A DNA stretch of 64,000 nucleotides from Mycobacterium sp. DL592 (lineage in GTDB: Bacteria > Actinomycetota > Actinomycetes > Mycobacteriales > Mycobacteriaceae): assembly GCF_011694515.1 (NCBI RefSeq), contig NZ_CP050192.1, positions 3,358,172-3,422,171 of the forward strand, in the 5' to 3' direction. Shown piece by piece: positions 26,346 to 35,934 of this stretch (within the stretch, counting starts at the first letter, position 1; every line of letters starts with the position of its first letter). The notes under the pieces were generated by a model. That model worked only from the letters and a program-made list of their open reading frames with translations, searched no databases and was not told where the DNA came from. Made by a program: the position numbers and the translations under genes.

Positions 26346-26681
26346 GTGCATGAATTGTCGCTGTGCCATGCGATCGCCGGAGTGGTCAGGCCGTACGCCC
26401 AGGACCGGCGCATCGACGTGGTGCACGTTCAGATCGGCGCGCTACGCCAGGTGGTGCCGGAGTCACTGTCGTTCTGCTGGAGCATGGTCCGCGAACACGA
26501 AAGCATGCCCGAGGCCGAGCTGGTGCTGGAGTGGGTCACCGCCGAAGTCCATTGCCGCGGATGTGGGAAGCAGTCCGAGATCACCTCACGGTGGTCGGTC
26601 AGCTGCCCGCAGTGTGAGAGCGCCGATGTCGAGGTGGTCCGCGGCAATGAGTTCATGGTGACCTCCCTCGACGTGTCCTGA
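26346..26681 (+). CDS. hypA: hydrogenase nickel incorporation protein HypA
   Basis: 111 residues. I chose the GTG at 26346 because it gives M-H-E at the N-terminus; His2 is the nickel ligand of all HypA proteins. The zinc site is CRGCG...CPQC near residues 70-88. HypA passes nickel to the hydrogenase large subunit together with HypB, which begins 23 bp downstream. Confidence 0.95.
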   Translation: MHELSLCHAIAGVVRPYAQDRRIDVVHVQIGALRQVVPESLSFCWSMVREHESMPEAELVLEWVTAEVHCRGCGKQSEITSRWSVSCPQCESADVEVVRGNEFMVTSLDVS

Positions 26682-26704
26682 TCGACGAGCGAAAGGTCTT
26701 CACC

Positions 26705-27463
<759 letters not shown>

Positions 27464-27469
<6 letters not shown>

Positions 27470-29611
27470 CGCCGCGCTGCCCAGGCTGAACCGGACCGCG
27501 ACCACGCACACGTCGTCGTTGCGCGGCGCCGGGGCCATGGTCTGCGAGAGCCGCTGACATGCCTGCTGCAGCGGTTCGTCAGCCGCCCAGTCCTGGATCA
27601 GCCGCTGCGCCCACCGGATTCCGGTCTCGATGTCCTGGCCGCGCCGTTCGATGAGGCCGTCGGTGTAGAGCACCACGATGTCGCCGTCGGCGAGCTTGGT
27701 GTAGCCCTGGGCGTAGCTGATGTCCTCGACCGGGCCCAGGACCGGACCGTGGCCGGTGGCAAGCCGCACGACGTCCCCGGTGGCCGCCCGGCGCAGCAGC
27801 GGCGGCGGGTGACCCGCCGAGGCGTAGGACAGTGACCTGTCGCCGGGGTCGAAGATCGCGACGCTCATGGTGGCGAACTTGCCGTGGCTGGCATGCCGGG
27901 TAAACGTGTTGAGCTCACCGAGCAGCCGCGCCGGGGAGAGTCCCTGCAGCGCCATCGCCCGGGCGGCGCTGCGCAGTTGGGCCATGTCCTCCACCGCGGG
28001 CAGTCCGTGGCCGACCACATCGCCGACCGTCACATAGGTGCGGCCCTGCCGCAGAGCCATGGCGTCGTACCAGTCGCCACCCAGTCCGTGCACCGCATCG
28101 GCCGGTTCGTAGCTGATCGCCACGTCGATACCGTCGATCGCCGCCGGGCTGCTCGGCAGCACCGCGGCCTGCAGGACGGCGGCGCGGGCATGCTCGTCGG
28201 CGTAGACCCGCGCGCGGACCAGCGCCTGGGAGATCATCGTCGCCACCGCCGACGCGTAGGCCAGTTGGGCGGTGTCCAGCGGTTGCGGCCGGTCCCACAC
28301 CAGGACCAGCGCCCCGATCGACTTGCCACCGCCGGTCAGCGGCCAGCTGACCGTACAGACGGCTCCGCTGGCCGCCAGCCACGCGGCGTTGTCGGGATAC
28401 CTGCGCTGGTAGTCCGCCTCGCTGCGGATGACCACCGGCTGCCCGGTGCGGACGACCTCGCAGGCCGCGATCTGTTCGTCGAGGGACACCCCGCGACCGA
28501 ACCTGGCTACGACCGGCTCCGGATATCCGGCCATCGTCACCCACTCGAGTCGGGTTCCGTCCGGTGACACCAGTCCGAAGTTGAGCGCTGCAGCGCCGGC
28601 GTCGTTGAGCACCTGCGATTTCACCGCGTCGCCGATCTGCTCCTGGGTCAGCGCGCCGGACAGCAGCTGGCCGAGCCGGGCCAGCGTCTCCAGGCGCAGC
28701 CGTTCGCGCCGTTCGGCCTGCTGCTGCCTGACCGCGGCGACCCGGCCCGCGGCCTCCTGGGCGATGAGCATCGATACCAGGACGACGACCGCGATGAAGG
28801 CCTGGGCAACCGCCAGCCGCCCGGGCGCCGGGAGGTCCAGCTGCGCGAAGGTGCCGTAGCCGGCGTCGGTCATGACGTTGGCGGCCAGGGCCAGTACCGC
28901 TCCGGCCAGCGCGGCACCGAGGACGTCGAGCCGAAAGGCCGCCCACGCCATCACGGGCAGCAGGAAAAGCGCCGGCGGTACGGCGGTGGCGAACGCCGCC
29001 ACCGACAGCGCCGCCGTAGCGAGCAGAGTCAGGGCCGTCTCGAGCTTGCGGGCGGCGAGAATGTGACTCTGCTTGGGCCACAGGAGAATTGGTGCGCCGA
29101 TCACCAGCACGCCGATGCCGTCGCCTGCCCACCAGTGCAGCACGGCCGACGGTAGCCACGCTCCGTCACGGATCGCGACGGTGACGAGCCCGCCGATCAG
29201 GGCGCCCGCCAGCGGACCCAGCACCCCGGCCCCGGCGACGAAGCGGGCCAGGTCATCACGCCGGCGCAGATCGGGCGGCCCCTTGCACCATCGGTGCACC
29301 ACCGATGCGCCGACCAGTGGTTCGACCACATTGGCCGCGGCGAAGCCGGCCGCCGCGGGCCAGCCTGCGCCGTAGCGCAGATCGACGGCAAGTTCGGCGA
29401 CGACGATCGCAGCGACGATCACCGGCCACAGCGACCGGCGCGTCAGGAGCATCGCGGCCACCGTCACCCCGGCCGCGGGGAAGAACGCCGGACCGACGCC
29501 GCCGCCTAACGTCTGCCACGACAGGACGGCCCCGACGACGTAGGCCAGAGCTACCCAACCGAACAGACCCGATGCCGCTCCCACACGGTCCTGACGGTTA
29601 GCGCCGGTCAA
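27464..29611 (-). CDS. MASE1-GAF-SpoIIE-type (PP2C) serine phosphatase
   Basis: 715 residues. Residues 1-290 form about eight membrane segments of MASE1 type (VGPAFFPAAGVTVAAMLLTRRSLWP, then HWWAGDGIGVLVIGAPILL). About 300-465 is a GAF domain (GDAVKSQVLNDAGAAALNFGLV). About 490-710 is a PP2C/SpoIIE phosphatase with metal-binding aspartates in GGDWYDAMAL and GDVVGHGLPA, and later VVLYTDGLIERR. It probably dephosphorylates an anti-sigma-factor antagonist in response to a membrane or cytosolic signal. No partner switch gene is adjacent. Confidence 0.92.
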
Positions 29612-29743
29612 ACAGGCTCACCCTTCGACGACTCGGCGAACGAAAAGAGCACCCGCCGAGCCTAGTCATAGCTGTACGGCGGGCGCAGCCGAACCACCCG
29701 AGTGATTCGGCACCACCCGGAGCAGGTGCCCTCAGTAGACGAA

Positions 29744-30421
29744 TCATGTTGTCGTCGGCGGTCTTTCGACGACGAAAGTGGCTTCCACCTCGGCGCTGAC
29801 CTCCACATCCTGCGGACACAGCACGAACTCGGCGGGGCCGTCGGCCGACGGCGCCCCCTGAGCGAGCATGGCGGCCCTGGCGACCGGCGCGGGCCGGTTC
29901 ATGCCCGGGTCGCTGACGCTGCGGACGGTCACCGCGCCGAGGTCCAGAGCGTCGGCATAGTCCTGGGCACGCCTGCGCGCCTCCTGCACCGCCCGCTGCC
30001 GGGTGTCGCGCTCCACACGCAGCCGGCTGGTCTCGGTCAACTCCCATTCGATGTGATGGATCGACAACCCGTCGACGCCGGCCGCCCACGACACCCAGGT
30101 GGCCAGCTCGTCGACGTCGGCGAAGGTGGCCTCGACCGTCACCGAGGCGGCGTGGACCAGGGGTAGTTTCTTGCCGTCCTTGTGCCACGGGCGGTAGGAA
30201 TTCACCCGCACCTGGTCCACCGAATACCTGGTCACCGGGCCGTCCTCGGGATGGTGGCGTCCTTCGAGGGCGGCCTTGACCTCCGCCAGCGCGGCGGCGA
30301 CGGCCCGGAACACCGGCTCGGGCTGCGGGCCCTCCAGCGCCAGCGTGGCGTGGACGGTTCCGAGTTCGGGTGCCAGCGTCACCGAGTGTGCGCCGCGGAC
30401 GTTGATCGCAACATCAGTCAT
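29744..30421 (-). CDS. SIMPL domain protein
   Basis: 225 residues from ATG at 30421 (MTDVAINVRG). The SIMPL/DUF541 pattern is seen in LAPELGTVHATLALEGPQPEPVF at the start and ERDTRQRAVQEARRRAQDYADALDLGAVTVRSVSDPG later. SIMPL proteins form ring-like assemblies of unclear role; most are exported, but no signal peptide is present here. Precedes nothing obvious in function; the SDR gene lies 19 bp upstream on the same strand. Confidence 0.85.
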   Translation of the reverse strand: MTDVAINVRGAHSVTLAPELGTVHATLALEGPQPEPVFRAVAAALAEVKAALEGRHHPEDGPVTRYSVDQVRVNSYRPWHKDGKKLPLVHAASVTVEATFADVDELATWVSWAAGVDGLSIHHIEWELTETSRLRVERDTRQRAVQEARRRAQDYADALDLGAVTVRSVSDPGMNRPAPVARAAMLAQGAPSADGPAEFVLCPQDVEVSAEVEATFVVERPPTTT

Positions 30422-30440
30422 GCGGCCCACCCTAGAGAGA

Positions 30441-31457
30441 TCAGCCGACATGCTCCCGTCGCCGCCGGATGAAGAACTCCACGGCATCGCGAATCGACTC
30501 GTGCACGTCGCGCGGCTGCCAGCCCAGTTCACGGACCGCTTTGCCGTGGTCCATCGGCGCCATGATGTCCATCAACCGCACCGAGGTCGGTGTCAGCTGC
30601 AGGTCGCGGCGGGTCAGCGCCGCCGCCACGCCGCCGAGGAGCCCTGCGGCGCGCAGCGCCGGCTTGGGAATTCCCCACCGGGGCGCGGGCACCCCCGCGG
30701 CCTGCGCGGCGGTCTCGTACAGCTCGCGATAGGGCAGGAACCGCTCCGAGACGATGTAGCGCTCCCCGACCCGGCCGCGTTCGGCGGCCAGCACAAGTGC
30801 CTGCGCGGCGTCCACGACGCCGACCACCTCGGTCGCCATCCCGGCCATGTAGAACCCCAACTTCCCGAAGGCCGCGGCGGCCACCAGCGCACCGTGCGGG
30901 GTGGGCTGCCAATCCCTGGGCCCGTAGGTGTTGGACACGCACAGCGCGACCGCGGGCAGACCCTTGTCCCGGGCGTAGCTCAACACCAGTTCCTCGGCCT
31001 GCACCCGAGACCGGATGTAGTCCCCCGCCTTCGCACCCCAGTCGAACGGGGTGTTCTCGTCGACGGTGCCGCCGTCGCCCAGCCCGATGGTGCCGATGGT
31101 GCTGGTGAAGACGAAGCGGTGCAGATCGGCCTCGACGGCGGCGTCGAGCACGTGGCGCAGGCCCTCGACGTTGGTCCGGTAGAGCGGCGCGGCGTCCCGC
31201 AGGTAGGCGCGGGTGTCGACGACGCAGTAGTAGACGACGTCGCAGCCGGCCATCGCGGTGCGCAGCGCGTCGTCGTCGAAGATGTCGCCGTAGAAGCGCT
31301 GTACGGGCAGGTCGTCGATCGGTCGGGTGGAGCTGGTGCTGCGCAGCATCACTCGCACGGTGTCGCCGCGTTCGACGAGCTGACGCGCCACATGCGACCC
31401 GAGGAAGCCGCTCGCCCCGATCACCAGTTTGTCCGCACGCGCCACGTCCGGCAGCAT
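30441..31457 (-). CDS. extended SDR, NAD-dependent epimerase/reductase-like
   Basis: 338 residues. LVIGASGFLGSHVARQL (residues 11-27) binds NAD(P). The C-terminal half is of dihydroflavonol-reductase/3-beta-hydroxysteroid-dehydrogenase type. The usual catalytic YxxxK appears as YIRSR (about residue 168), with Lys replaced by Arg, so activity may be altered. FTSTIGTIGLGDGG contributes the Ser/Thr. Substrate unknown; hydroxy-lipid or steroid substrates are typical of the group. Confidence 0.85.
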   Translation of the reverse strand: MLPDVARADKLVIGASGFLGSHVARQLVERGDTVRVMLRSTSSTRPIDDLPVQRFYGDIFDDDALRTAMAGCDVVYYCVVDTRAYLRDAAPLYRTNVEGLRHVLDAAVEADLHRFVFTSTIGTIGLGDGGTVDENTPFDWGAKAGDYIRSRVQAEELVLSYARDKGLPAVALCVSNTYGPRDWQPTPHGALVAAAAFGKLGFYMAGMATEVVGVVDAAQALVLAAERGRVGERYIVSERFLPYRELYETAAQAAGVPAPRWGIPKPALRAAGLLGGVAAALTRRDLQLTPTSVRLMDIMAPMDHGKAVRELGWQPRDVHESIRDAVEFFIRRRREHVG

Positions 31458-31574
31458 GCCCCATGAGCAGCTGAAAAGACAATGTCGAGAATCTGTTCAC
31501 CGCCCGTGCGGGATGACCGGGGCGGCGCCGTTCACTAGGATCGGCGGGGTCCGATACTGCGGAGGCTGAGCACC

Positions 31575-32087
31575 ATTTCGTCGACCACTGACCAGACCAC
31601 GACCGATACACCGGCGACGGCAACCACCCGGCCGCTGTATCTCGGCACCGGCAACGACGTCAGCGCTGCGGCCGACGCACTCGACGCGGCATGGTCGTCG
31701 GCGGTACCGCTGAGCGAGACGGAGTTACCCGACTTCACTCCGCAGCGCCGCTGGACCTCGGTGGTGCTGGGCGCGCTGGGCATGGTTGCCCTGGCGACTC
31801 TGGTGGCCGCGGTGATCGCGATGGCCAACCGCTCCGCGGAGCCCGCAGGGCCGTCAGCCGTCCCGACGCCCGCTGCCCCGACGACGGCCGCGGCGACCAC
31901 CACCGCGGTGGCCCCGTCACCGTCGGCCTCCGTCAAGCCCGCCCCAGCACCGCCCTTCTCCAGCGTCACGGCGACGGCATCGACCTTGGCGCCACCACCG
32001 GTCCTCCGGCCGGGTGCACCCGAGCCGAAACCCGGTGTGCGCGAACGACTCCACGACCTGTTCCCGCGGCTGTTCCCGAATTCCTAG
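31575..32087 (+). CDS. single-pass membrane protein with low-complexity tail; apparent ATT start
   Basis: About 170 residues: a Thr-rich cytoplasmic start, a segment with LYLGTGNDVSAAADALDAAW, one membrane helix (VVLGALGMVALATLVAAVIAM), and an exported Ala/Pro/Thr-rich region ending with RERLHDLFPRLFPNS. Between the upstream in-frame stop (31536) and the membrane helix there is no ATG, GTG or TTG in frame. An ATT at 31575 has GGAGG nine bases upstream and is the best start. The alternative GTG at 31761 would begin inside the membrane helix. Its stop overlaps that of the convergent LysR gene in CTAG. Function unknown. Confidence 0.6.
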   Translation: MSSTTDQTTTDTPATATTRPLYLGTGNDVSAAADALDAAWSSAVPLSETELPDFTPQRRWTSVVLGALGMVALATLVAAVIAMANRSAEPAGPSAVPTPAAPTTAAATTTAVAPSPSASVKPAPAPPFSSVTATASTLAPPPVLRPGAPEPKPGVRERLHDLFPRLFPNS

Positions 32088-33013
32088 CCGATGCGCAGAG
32101 CCGACCGGTGGGGATCGTCGGCAGGTAGCCACGACGGCCCCTCGGCGGTCTGCAGATCACCGATGTCTGTGGTCAGCGCGTGGACGACGGCGGCCACGGT
32201 GGGCCGGTTCTCGTCTCGGCGCGATACCAGCGACCAAGTCCACACCGGCTGGGGTCTGACCACTGAGATCCGCGCGAGATCCTTTGGGATGGGCGTGATT
32301 CTGTCTTTGGGCGAATTGAGCACCGGGCATCGCAGCCGCCGAACATGTTCGAAGAACGCGGGTCCGGTGATGCCACCGTCATCGATCCGCACCATTCGCG
32401 CGCCGGTGTCGTGCGCGAACTGGGTGGCGTATCTGTTCCACGACGACCAATTGGCGGTGTCCGCGTCAAGCAGGACGACCGTATCCCGGGCGTCGACCGT
32501 CCCGGCGCCCGCGTCCGGCCCCACCGCATAGAGAACATCCATCCCGAGCAGCCTGGCCTCGAGACCGTGTTCGTCGAGTTCCTGGCGCTGCAGCCAGCAG
32601 ATCGCCAGATCGATGGTGTTCTCCGCGACGCGCGTCGCCTGGGTATGCGACGGCAGCACCCACGCGTCGATCCGGAGTTGCGCCACACCGGCGGTGCGCT
32701 GGGCCAGATCCGGCGGATACCAGCTGACATACCCGAGCCGGACCGGCTCGACGTCGGCCAGCCCGTCGGCTTGCGTCCGCAACTCGTCGGCATGGGCCAG
32801 CAACTCCCGCACCTTCGGCAACAGGGCCGCCCCGGCAGCGGTCAAAACCACCGATCGCCGATCGCGGTCGAACAACGGGACGTGCAGATCGCGCTCGAGC
32901 GCCTTGATCTGTTGGGACAGCGAGGGCCCGGCGATGTGCAGCCGAGCCGCCGCCCGGCCGAAGTTCAGTTCCTCGGCGACGGCGACGAAGTAGCGCAGCT
33001 GGCGCAGCTCCAC
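32084..33013 (-). CDS. LysR family transcriptional regulator
   Basis: 309 residues from GTG at 33013 (VELRQLRYFVAVAEELNFGRAAARL). Winged helix-turn-helix LHIAGPSLSQQIKALERDL follows, then a hinge and an effector-binding domain with GMDVLYAVGPD. I rejected the longer upstream start because it lacks family residues. Divergent from the four-gene operon at 33165 with a 151-bp gap, the classic LysR arrangement. It is therefore the likely activator of that operon, with an unknown aromatic-type inducer. Confidence 0.9.
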   Translation of the reverse strand: MELRQLRYFVAVAEELNFGRAAARLHIAGPSLSQQIKALERDLHVPLFDRDRRSVVLTAAGAALLPKVRELLAHADELRTQADGLADVEPVRLGYVSWYPPDLAQRTAGVAQLRIDAWVLPSHTQATRVAENTIDLAICWLQRQELDEHGLEARLLGMDVLYAVGPDAGAGTVDARDTVVLLDADTANWSSWNRYATQFAHDTGARMVRIDDGGITGPAFFEHVRRLRCPVLNSPKDRITPIPKDLARISVVRPQPVWTWSLVSRRDENRPTVAAVVHALTTDIGDLQTAEGPSWLPADDPHRSALRIG

Positions 33014-33164
33014 GGACCCATCGTAGTTCCCGCCGATCCGTACGAGGTTGAACCTCTCAGCAGCGAGGAGATTGGTCGTGGCCGGCGGACATGTGTGCGG
33101 CTGACGATGGTTACACCTGTTGGGCCGCTGATCTGTTGGGCCAATGAATACGGAGGGCAGTTCC

Positions 33165-33872
33165 ATGAGTCAGAAAGTCGCCATCATCACCGGAGCGTCG
33201 AGAGGCATCGGCGCGGGACTCGTTCCGGCATACCGCAAGTTGGGATACGCGGTCGTCGCGACGGCCCGCTCGATCGACGAGTCGAACGATCCGATGGTGT
33301 GCAATGTCGCCGCCGATATCGCCGAGCCCGGCACCGGGGGGCGGATCGTCGACGCGGCGCTGAGCGCATTCGGCCGGGTCGACACGGTGGTCAACAACGC
33401 CGGGATCTTCATCGCCAAACCGTTCACCGACTACACCGACGAGGACTATGCGGCTGTCACCGGAGTCAACCTGCGCGGATTCTTCGACGTCACGCGCAGC
33501 GCCGTCGCCGCGATGCTCGCCGGCGGCGAGGGAGGACATGTCGTGAACATCTCGACCAGCCTTGTCGACCATGCCAATTCCCAAGTGCCCTCCGCCCTCG
33601 CCTCCCTCACCAAGGGCGGCCTGAGCGCAGTCACCAAGTCGCTGGCCATCGAGTACGCCGGGAGCGGCATCCGGGTCAACGCCCTGGCGCTCGGTGTCAT
33701 CCGCACGCCCATGCACCCGCCGGAGACCCACGCCGCCCTGGCGGCGCTGCACCCGGTGGGCCGGCTCGGCGACATCGACGACGTCGTGGATGCGGTCGTC
33801 TATCTGGAGAACGCACCGTTCGTCACCGGCGAGGTGCTGCACGTCGACGGCGGCCAGAGCGCCGGGCATTGA
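33165..33872 (+). CDS. SDR-fold protein lacking the catalytic tyrosine
   Basis: 235 residues from ATG at 33165 (GGAGGG eight bases upstream; an earlier ATG at 33144 is less well placed). TGASRGIGAGL binds cofactor and NNAGIFIAK and NISTSLVDH are in place. At the YxxxK position the sequence is SALASLTKGG: Lys is kept but Tyr is Ala. I recall other SDR proteins with this ALASLTK variant, so it may be a real subgroup with changed chemistry. First gene of an operon divergent from LysR. Confidence 0.88.
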   Translation: MSQKVAIITGASRGIGAGLVPAYRKLGYAVVATARSIDESNDPMVCNVAADIAEPGTGGRIVDAALSAFGRVDTVVNNAGIFIAKPFTDYTDEDYAAVTGVNLRGFFDVTRSAVAAMLAGGEGGHVVNISTSLVDHANSQVPSALASLTKGGLSAVTKSLAIEYAGSGIRVNALALGVIRTPMHPPETHAALAALHPVGRLGDIDDVVDAVVYLENAPFVTGEVLHVDGGQSAGH

Positions 33873-33919
33873 AATATCAACGCAATATCAACGCGCAGAA
33901 CTGATGAGAAGGACTTGCC

Positions 33920-34525
33920 ATGGAGTTCTTGGTCGACATGACCACCCATGTCCCGGCGGGCACCCCACCGGAGACGGTGGAGGACATCCGCACCCGCGAG
34001 GCGGCCCGCGCTCGCGAACTCGCCGCTGACGGAACGGTTTTGCGGCTGTGGCGGCCACCGTTGGCGCCGGGTGAATGGCGCACGATCGGACTGTTCGCCG
34101 CCGACGGCGACCGGGCGCTCGACGAGAGCTTGGCGTCGATGCCGCTGCATGTCTGGCGCACCGACGCGGTGACACCGCTGGCGCCGCATCCCAACGATCC
34201 GCGGTCCACGCGGGGTCGCCACGATCAGGAGTTCCTGACCAGTTTGACGATCACCGTTCCGCCCGCGACGACCGATGACGTTGTCGGCGAACTGAAAAGG
34301 CAGGAGGCGATCCACGCCCGCGAGCTCGCCGGCGAGGGCAGGCTGGTCCGGCTGTGGACACCACCGAACGCTCCGGGCCAGTGGCGGACGTGGGGTCTGT
34401 GGAGCGGGCGGGACCGGTCCGAGCTGTCGGCGACCCTCGAGTCGCTGCCTCTGCACGTGTGGATGACCGTCGAGACGACACCGCTCACCCCGCACCCCAA
34501 CGACCCGCAGGGAGTCCGATCATGA
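33920..34525 (+). CDS. duplicated muconolactone-isomerase-like protein
   Basis: 201 residues made of two copies of a ferredoxin-like muconolactone delta-isomerase (MIase/YciI-like) domain, about 1-98 and 103-201. Matching landmarks: ARELAADGTVLRLWRPPLAPG and ARELAGEGRLVRLWTPPNAPG, then LPLHVW-x-T in both, and HPNDP near each end. Normal MIase is about 95 residues and oligomeric, so this is a fused tandem dimer. SD GAAGGA before the ATG. Its stop overlaps the next start in ATGA. Confidence 0.85.
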   Translation: MEFLVDMTTHVPAGTPPETVEDIRTREAARARELAADGTVLRLWRPPLAPGEWRTIGLFAADGDRALDESLASMPLHVWRTDAVTPLAPHPNDPRSTRGRHDQEFLTSLTITVPPATTDDVVGELKRQEAIHARELAGEGRLVRLWTPPNAPGQWRTWGLWSGRDRSELSATLESLPLHVWMTVETTPLTPHPNDPQGVRS

Positions 34526-35934
34526 GCACCGTGTCGGCGACGACCACCGCCTCGAGACGATTCGCCGTCGACGCGCTGGCCGATTTCGTGGTGTCTGCCG
34601 AGCCGGCCGACATTCCCGGCGGCGCCGCGGCGCTGTTGCGCCGCAATGTCCTCGACAGCATCGCCTGCGCGATCGCCGCCCTCGACGGTGAGACCGTGCG
34701 GGCGGTGCGCGACCAGATCGAAGCCGTGGGCGCCAGGCCGCGAGCCCGACTGATCGGTGGCGGCTGGTCGAGTGTGGATCAAGCCGCGCTGTTCAACTCT
34801 GTCGCGGTGCGCTACGTCGATCTGCTCGACACCTTCCTGACCCCCGGCGGACTGTGCCATCCGGCCGACAACTTCGGCGCACTGCTGTCGGTGGCCGAGA
34901 GCACAGCGGCGACCGGATCTGAGTTCCTACTGGCGCTTGCCGTCGCCTACGAAGTGCAGTGCCGGTTCTCGCAGTCCGTGCCGGTCATGGCGCACGGTCT
35001 CAACCATGCGCTGCAGCTGGCCATGTCGGTGGCGGCGGGATCGGCCAGGCTGCTGGGTCTGAGCGCCGCGCAGACCGCCGACGCGATCGCGATGGCCGCT
35101 GCGGACAACGTCTCGGTGGCAGCCATCCACTCCGAGCCGGTGTCCCACTGGAAAGGCATCTCGCCGGGGATCACCGCACAGCGCGCCGTATACGCGGCCG
35201 CCCTGGCTCAGCGTGGTGTCACCGGGCCGCGCGGGCTCATCGACGGACCCAATGGCCTCGAGCACCTGTTCGGCCAACACATCGATCTCCGGCTCGACGA
35301 GCCCACACTGGGCGCGGTCGAACACACCTACCTCAAGAAATACTGCGCGTTGATCCACGGCCAGGCGCCCATCGACGCGGTGCTCGCGCTCGCCGCCGAG
35401 CACGGTGTCCGGCACAGCGACGTCGAGACCGTCCGGGTCGACACCTTCCAGACCGCCTACGACATCGCAGGCGGCGGGAGCTTCGGCGACAAGGATGCGC
35501 CCCGAACCAAGGAGCAGGCGGACTACAACCTGAAGTACCTTGTGGCCGCGGCGCTCATCGACGGGCAGGTCGGCCCTGACCAACTCGACACCGGCCGCAT
35601 CCGCCGAGCCGATGTCCAGGACCTGCTCAGCCGCGTGACCGTGCGCGCCGACGCCGCGCTCACCGCGCGCTACCCCAGTCATACCCCGGTACGCGTCACG
35701 ATCACACTGCGCGACGGACACCGGATCACCCGCGACCAGGACGACTTCGAGGGAGCACCCAGCCACCCCATGACATGGGATCGTGTAATCGAGAAGTTCC
35801 ATTGGCTCGCCGCACCCCGCGTCGGGGAGCCGCGGCGCATCGACATCGTCGCGGCCGTCGCGCACCTCGACGACATCACGGTGCCCGCGTTGATGGATCT
35901 GCTGACCGGCTTCGCACCAGGGGAACCCCGATGA
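34522..35934 (+). CDS. MmgE/PrpD family protein
   Basis: 470 residues from ATG at 34522, overlapping the previous gene by four bases. Family landmarks: RRNVLDSIACAIAALDGE near the N-terminus, HPADNFGALLSVAE, ALAVAYEVQCRF, and HSEPVSHWKGISPG. These enzymes include 2-methylcitrate dehydratase, aconitate decarboxylase and other hydratases or decarboxylases of tricarboxylic-like acids. In this operon it would act on an acid from ring cleavage or a related route; substrate not determinable. Confidence 0.9.
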   Translation: MSTVSATTTASRRFAVDALADFVVSAEPADIPGGAAALLRRNVLDSIACAIAALDGETVRAVRDQIEAVGARPRARLIGGGWSSVDQAALFNSVAVRYVDLLDTFLTPGGLCHPADNFGALLSVAESTAATGSEFLLALAVAYEVQCRFSQSVPVMAHGLNHALQLAMSVAAGSARLLGLSAAQTADAIAMAAADNVSVAAIHSEPVSHWKGISPGITAQRAVYAAALAQRGVTGPRGLIDGPNGLEHLFGQHIDLRLDEPTLGAVEHTYLKKYCALIHGQAPIDAVLALAAEHGVRHSDVETVRVDTFQTAYDIAGGGSFGDKDAPRTKEQADYNLKYLVAAALIDGQVGPDQLDTGRIRRADVQDLLSRVTVRADAALTARYPSHTPVRVTITLRDGHRITRDQDDFEGAPSHPMTWDRVIEKFHWLAAPRVGEPRRIDIVAAVAHLDDITVPALMDLLTGFAPGEPR

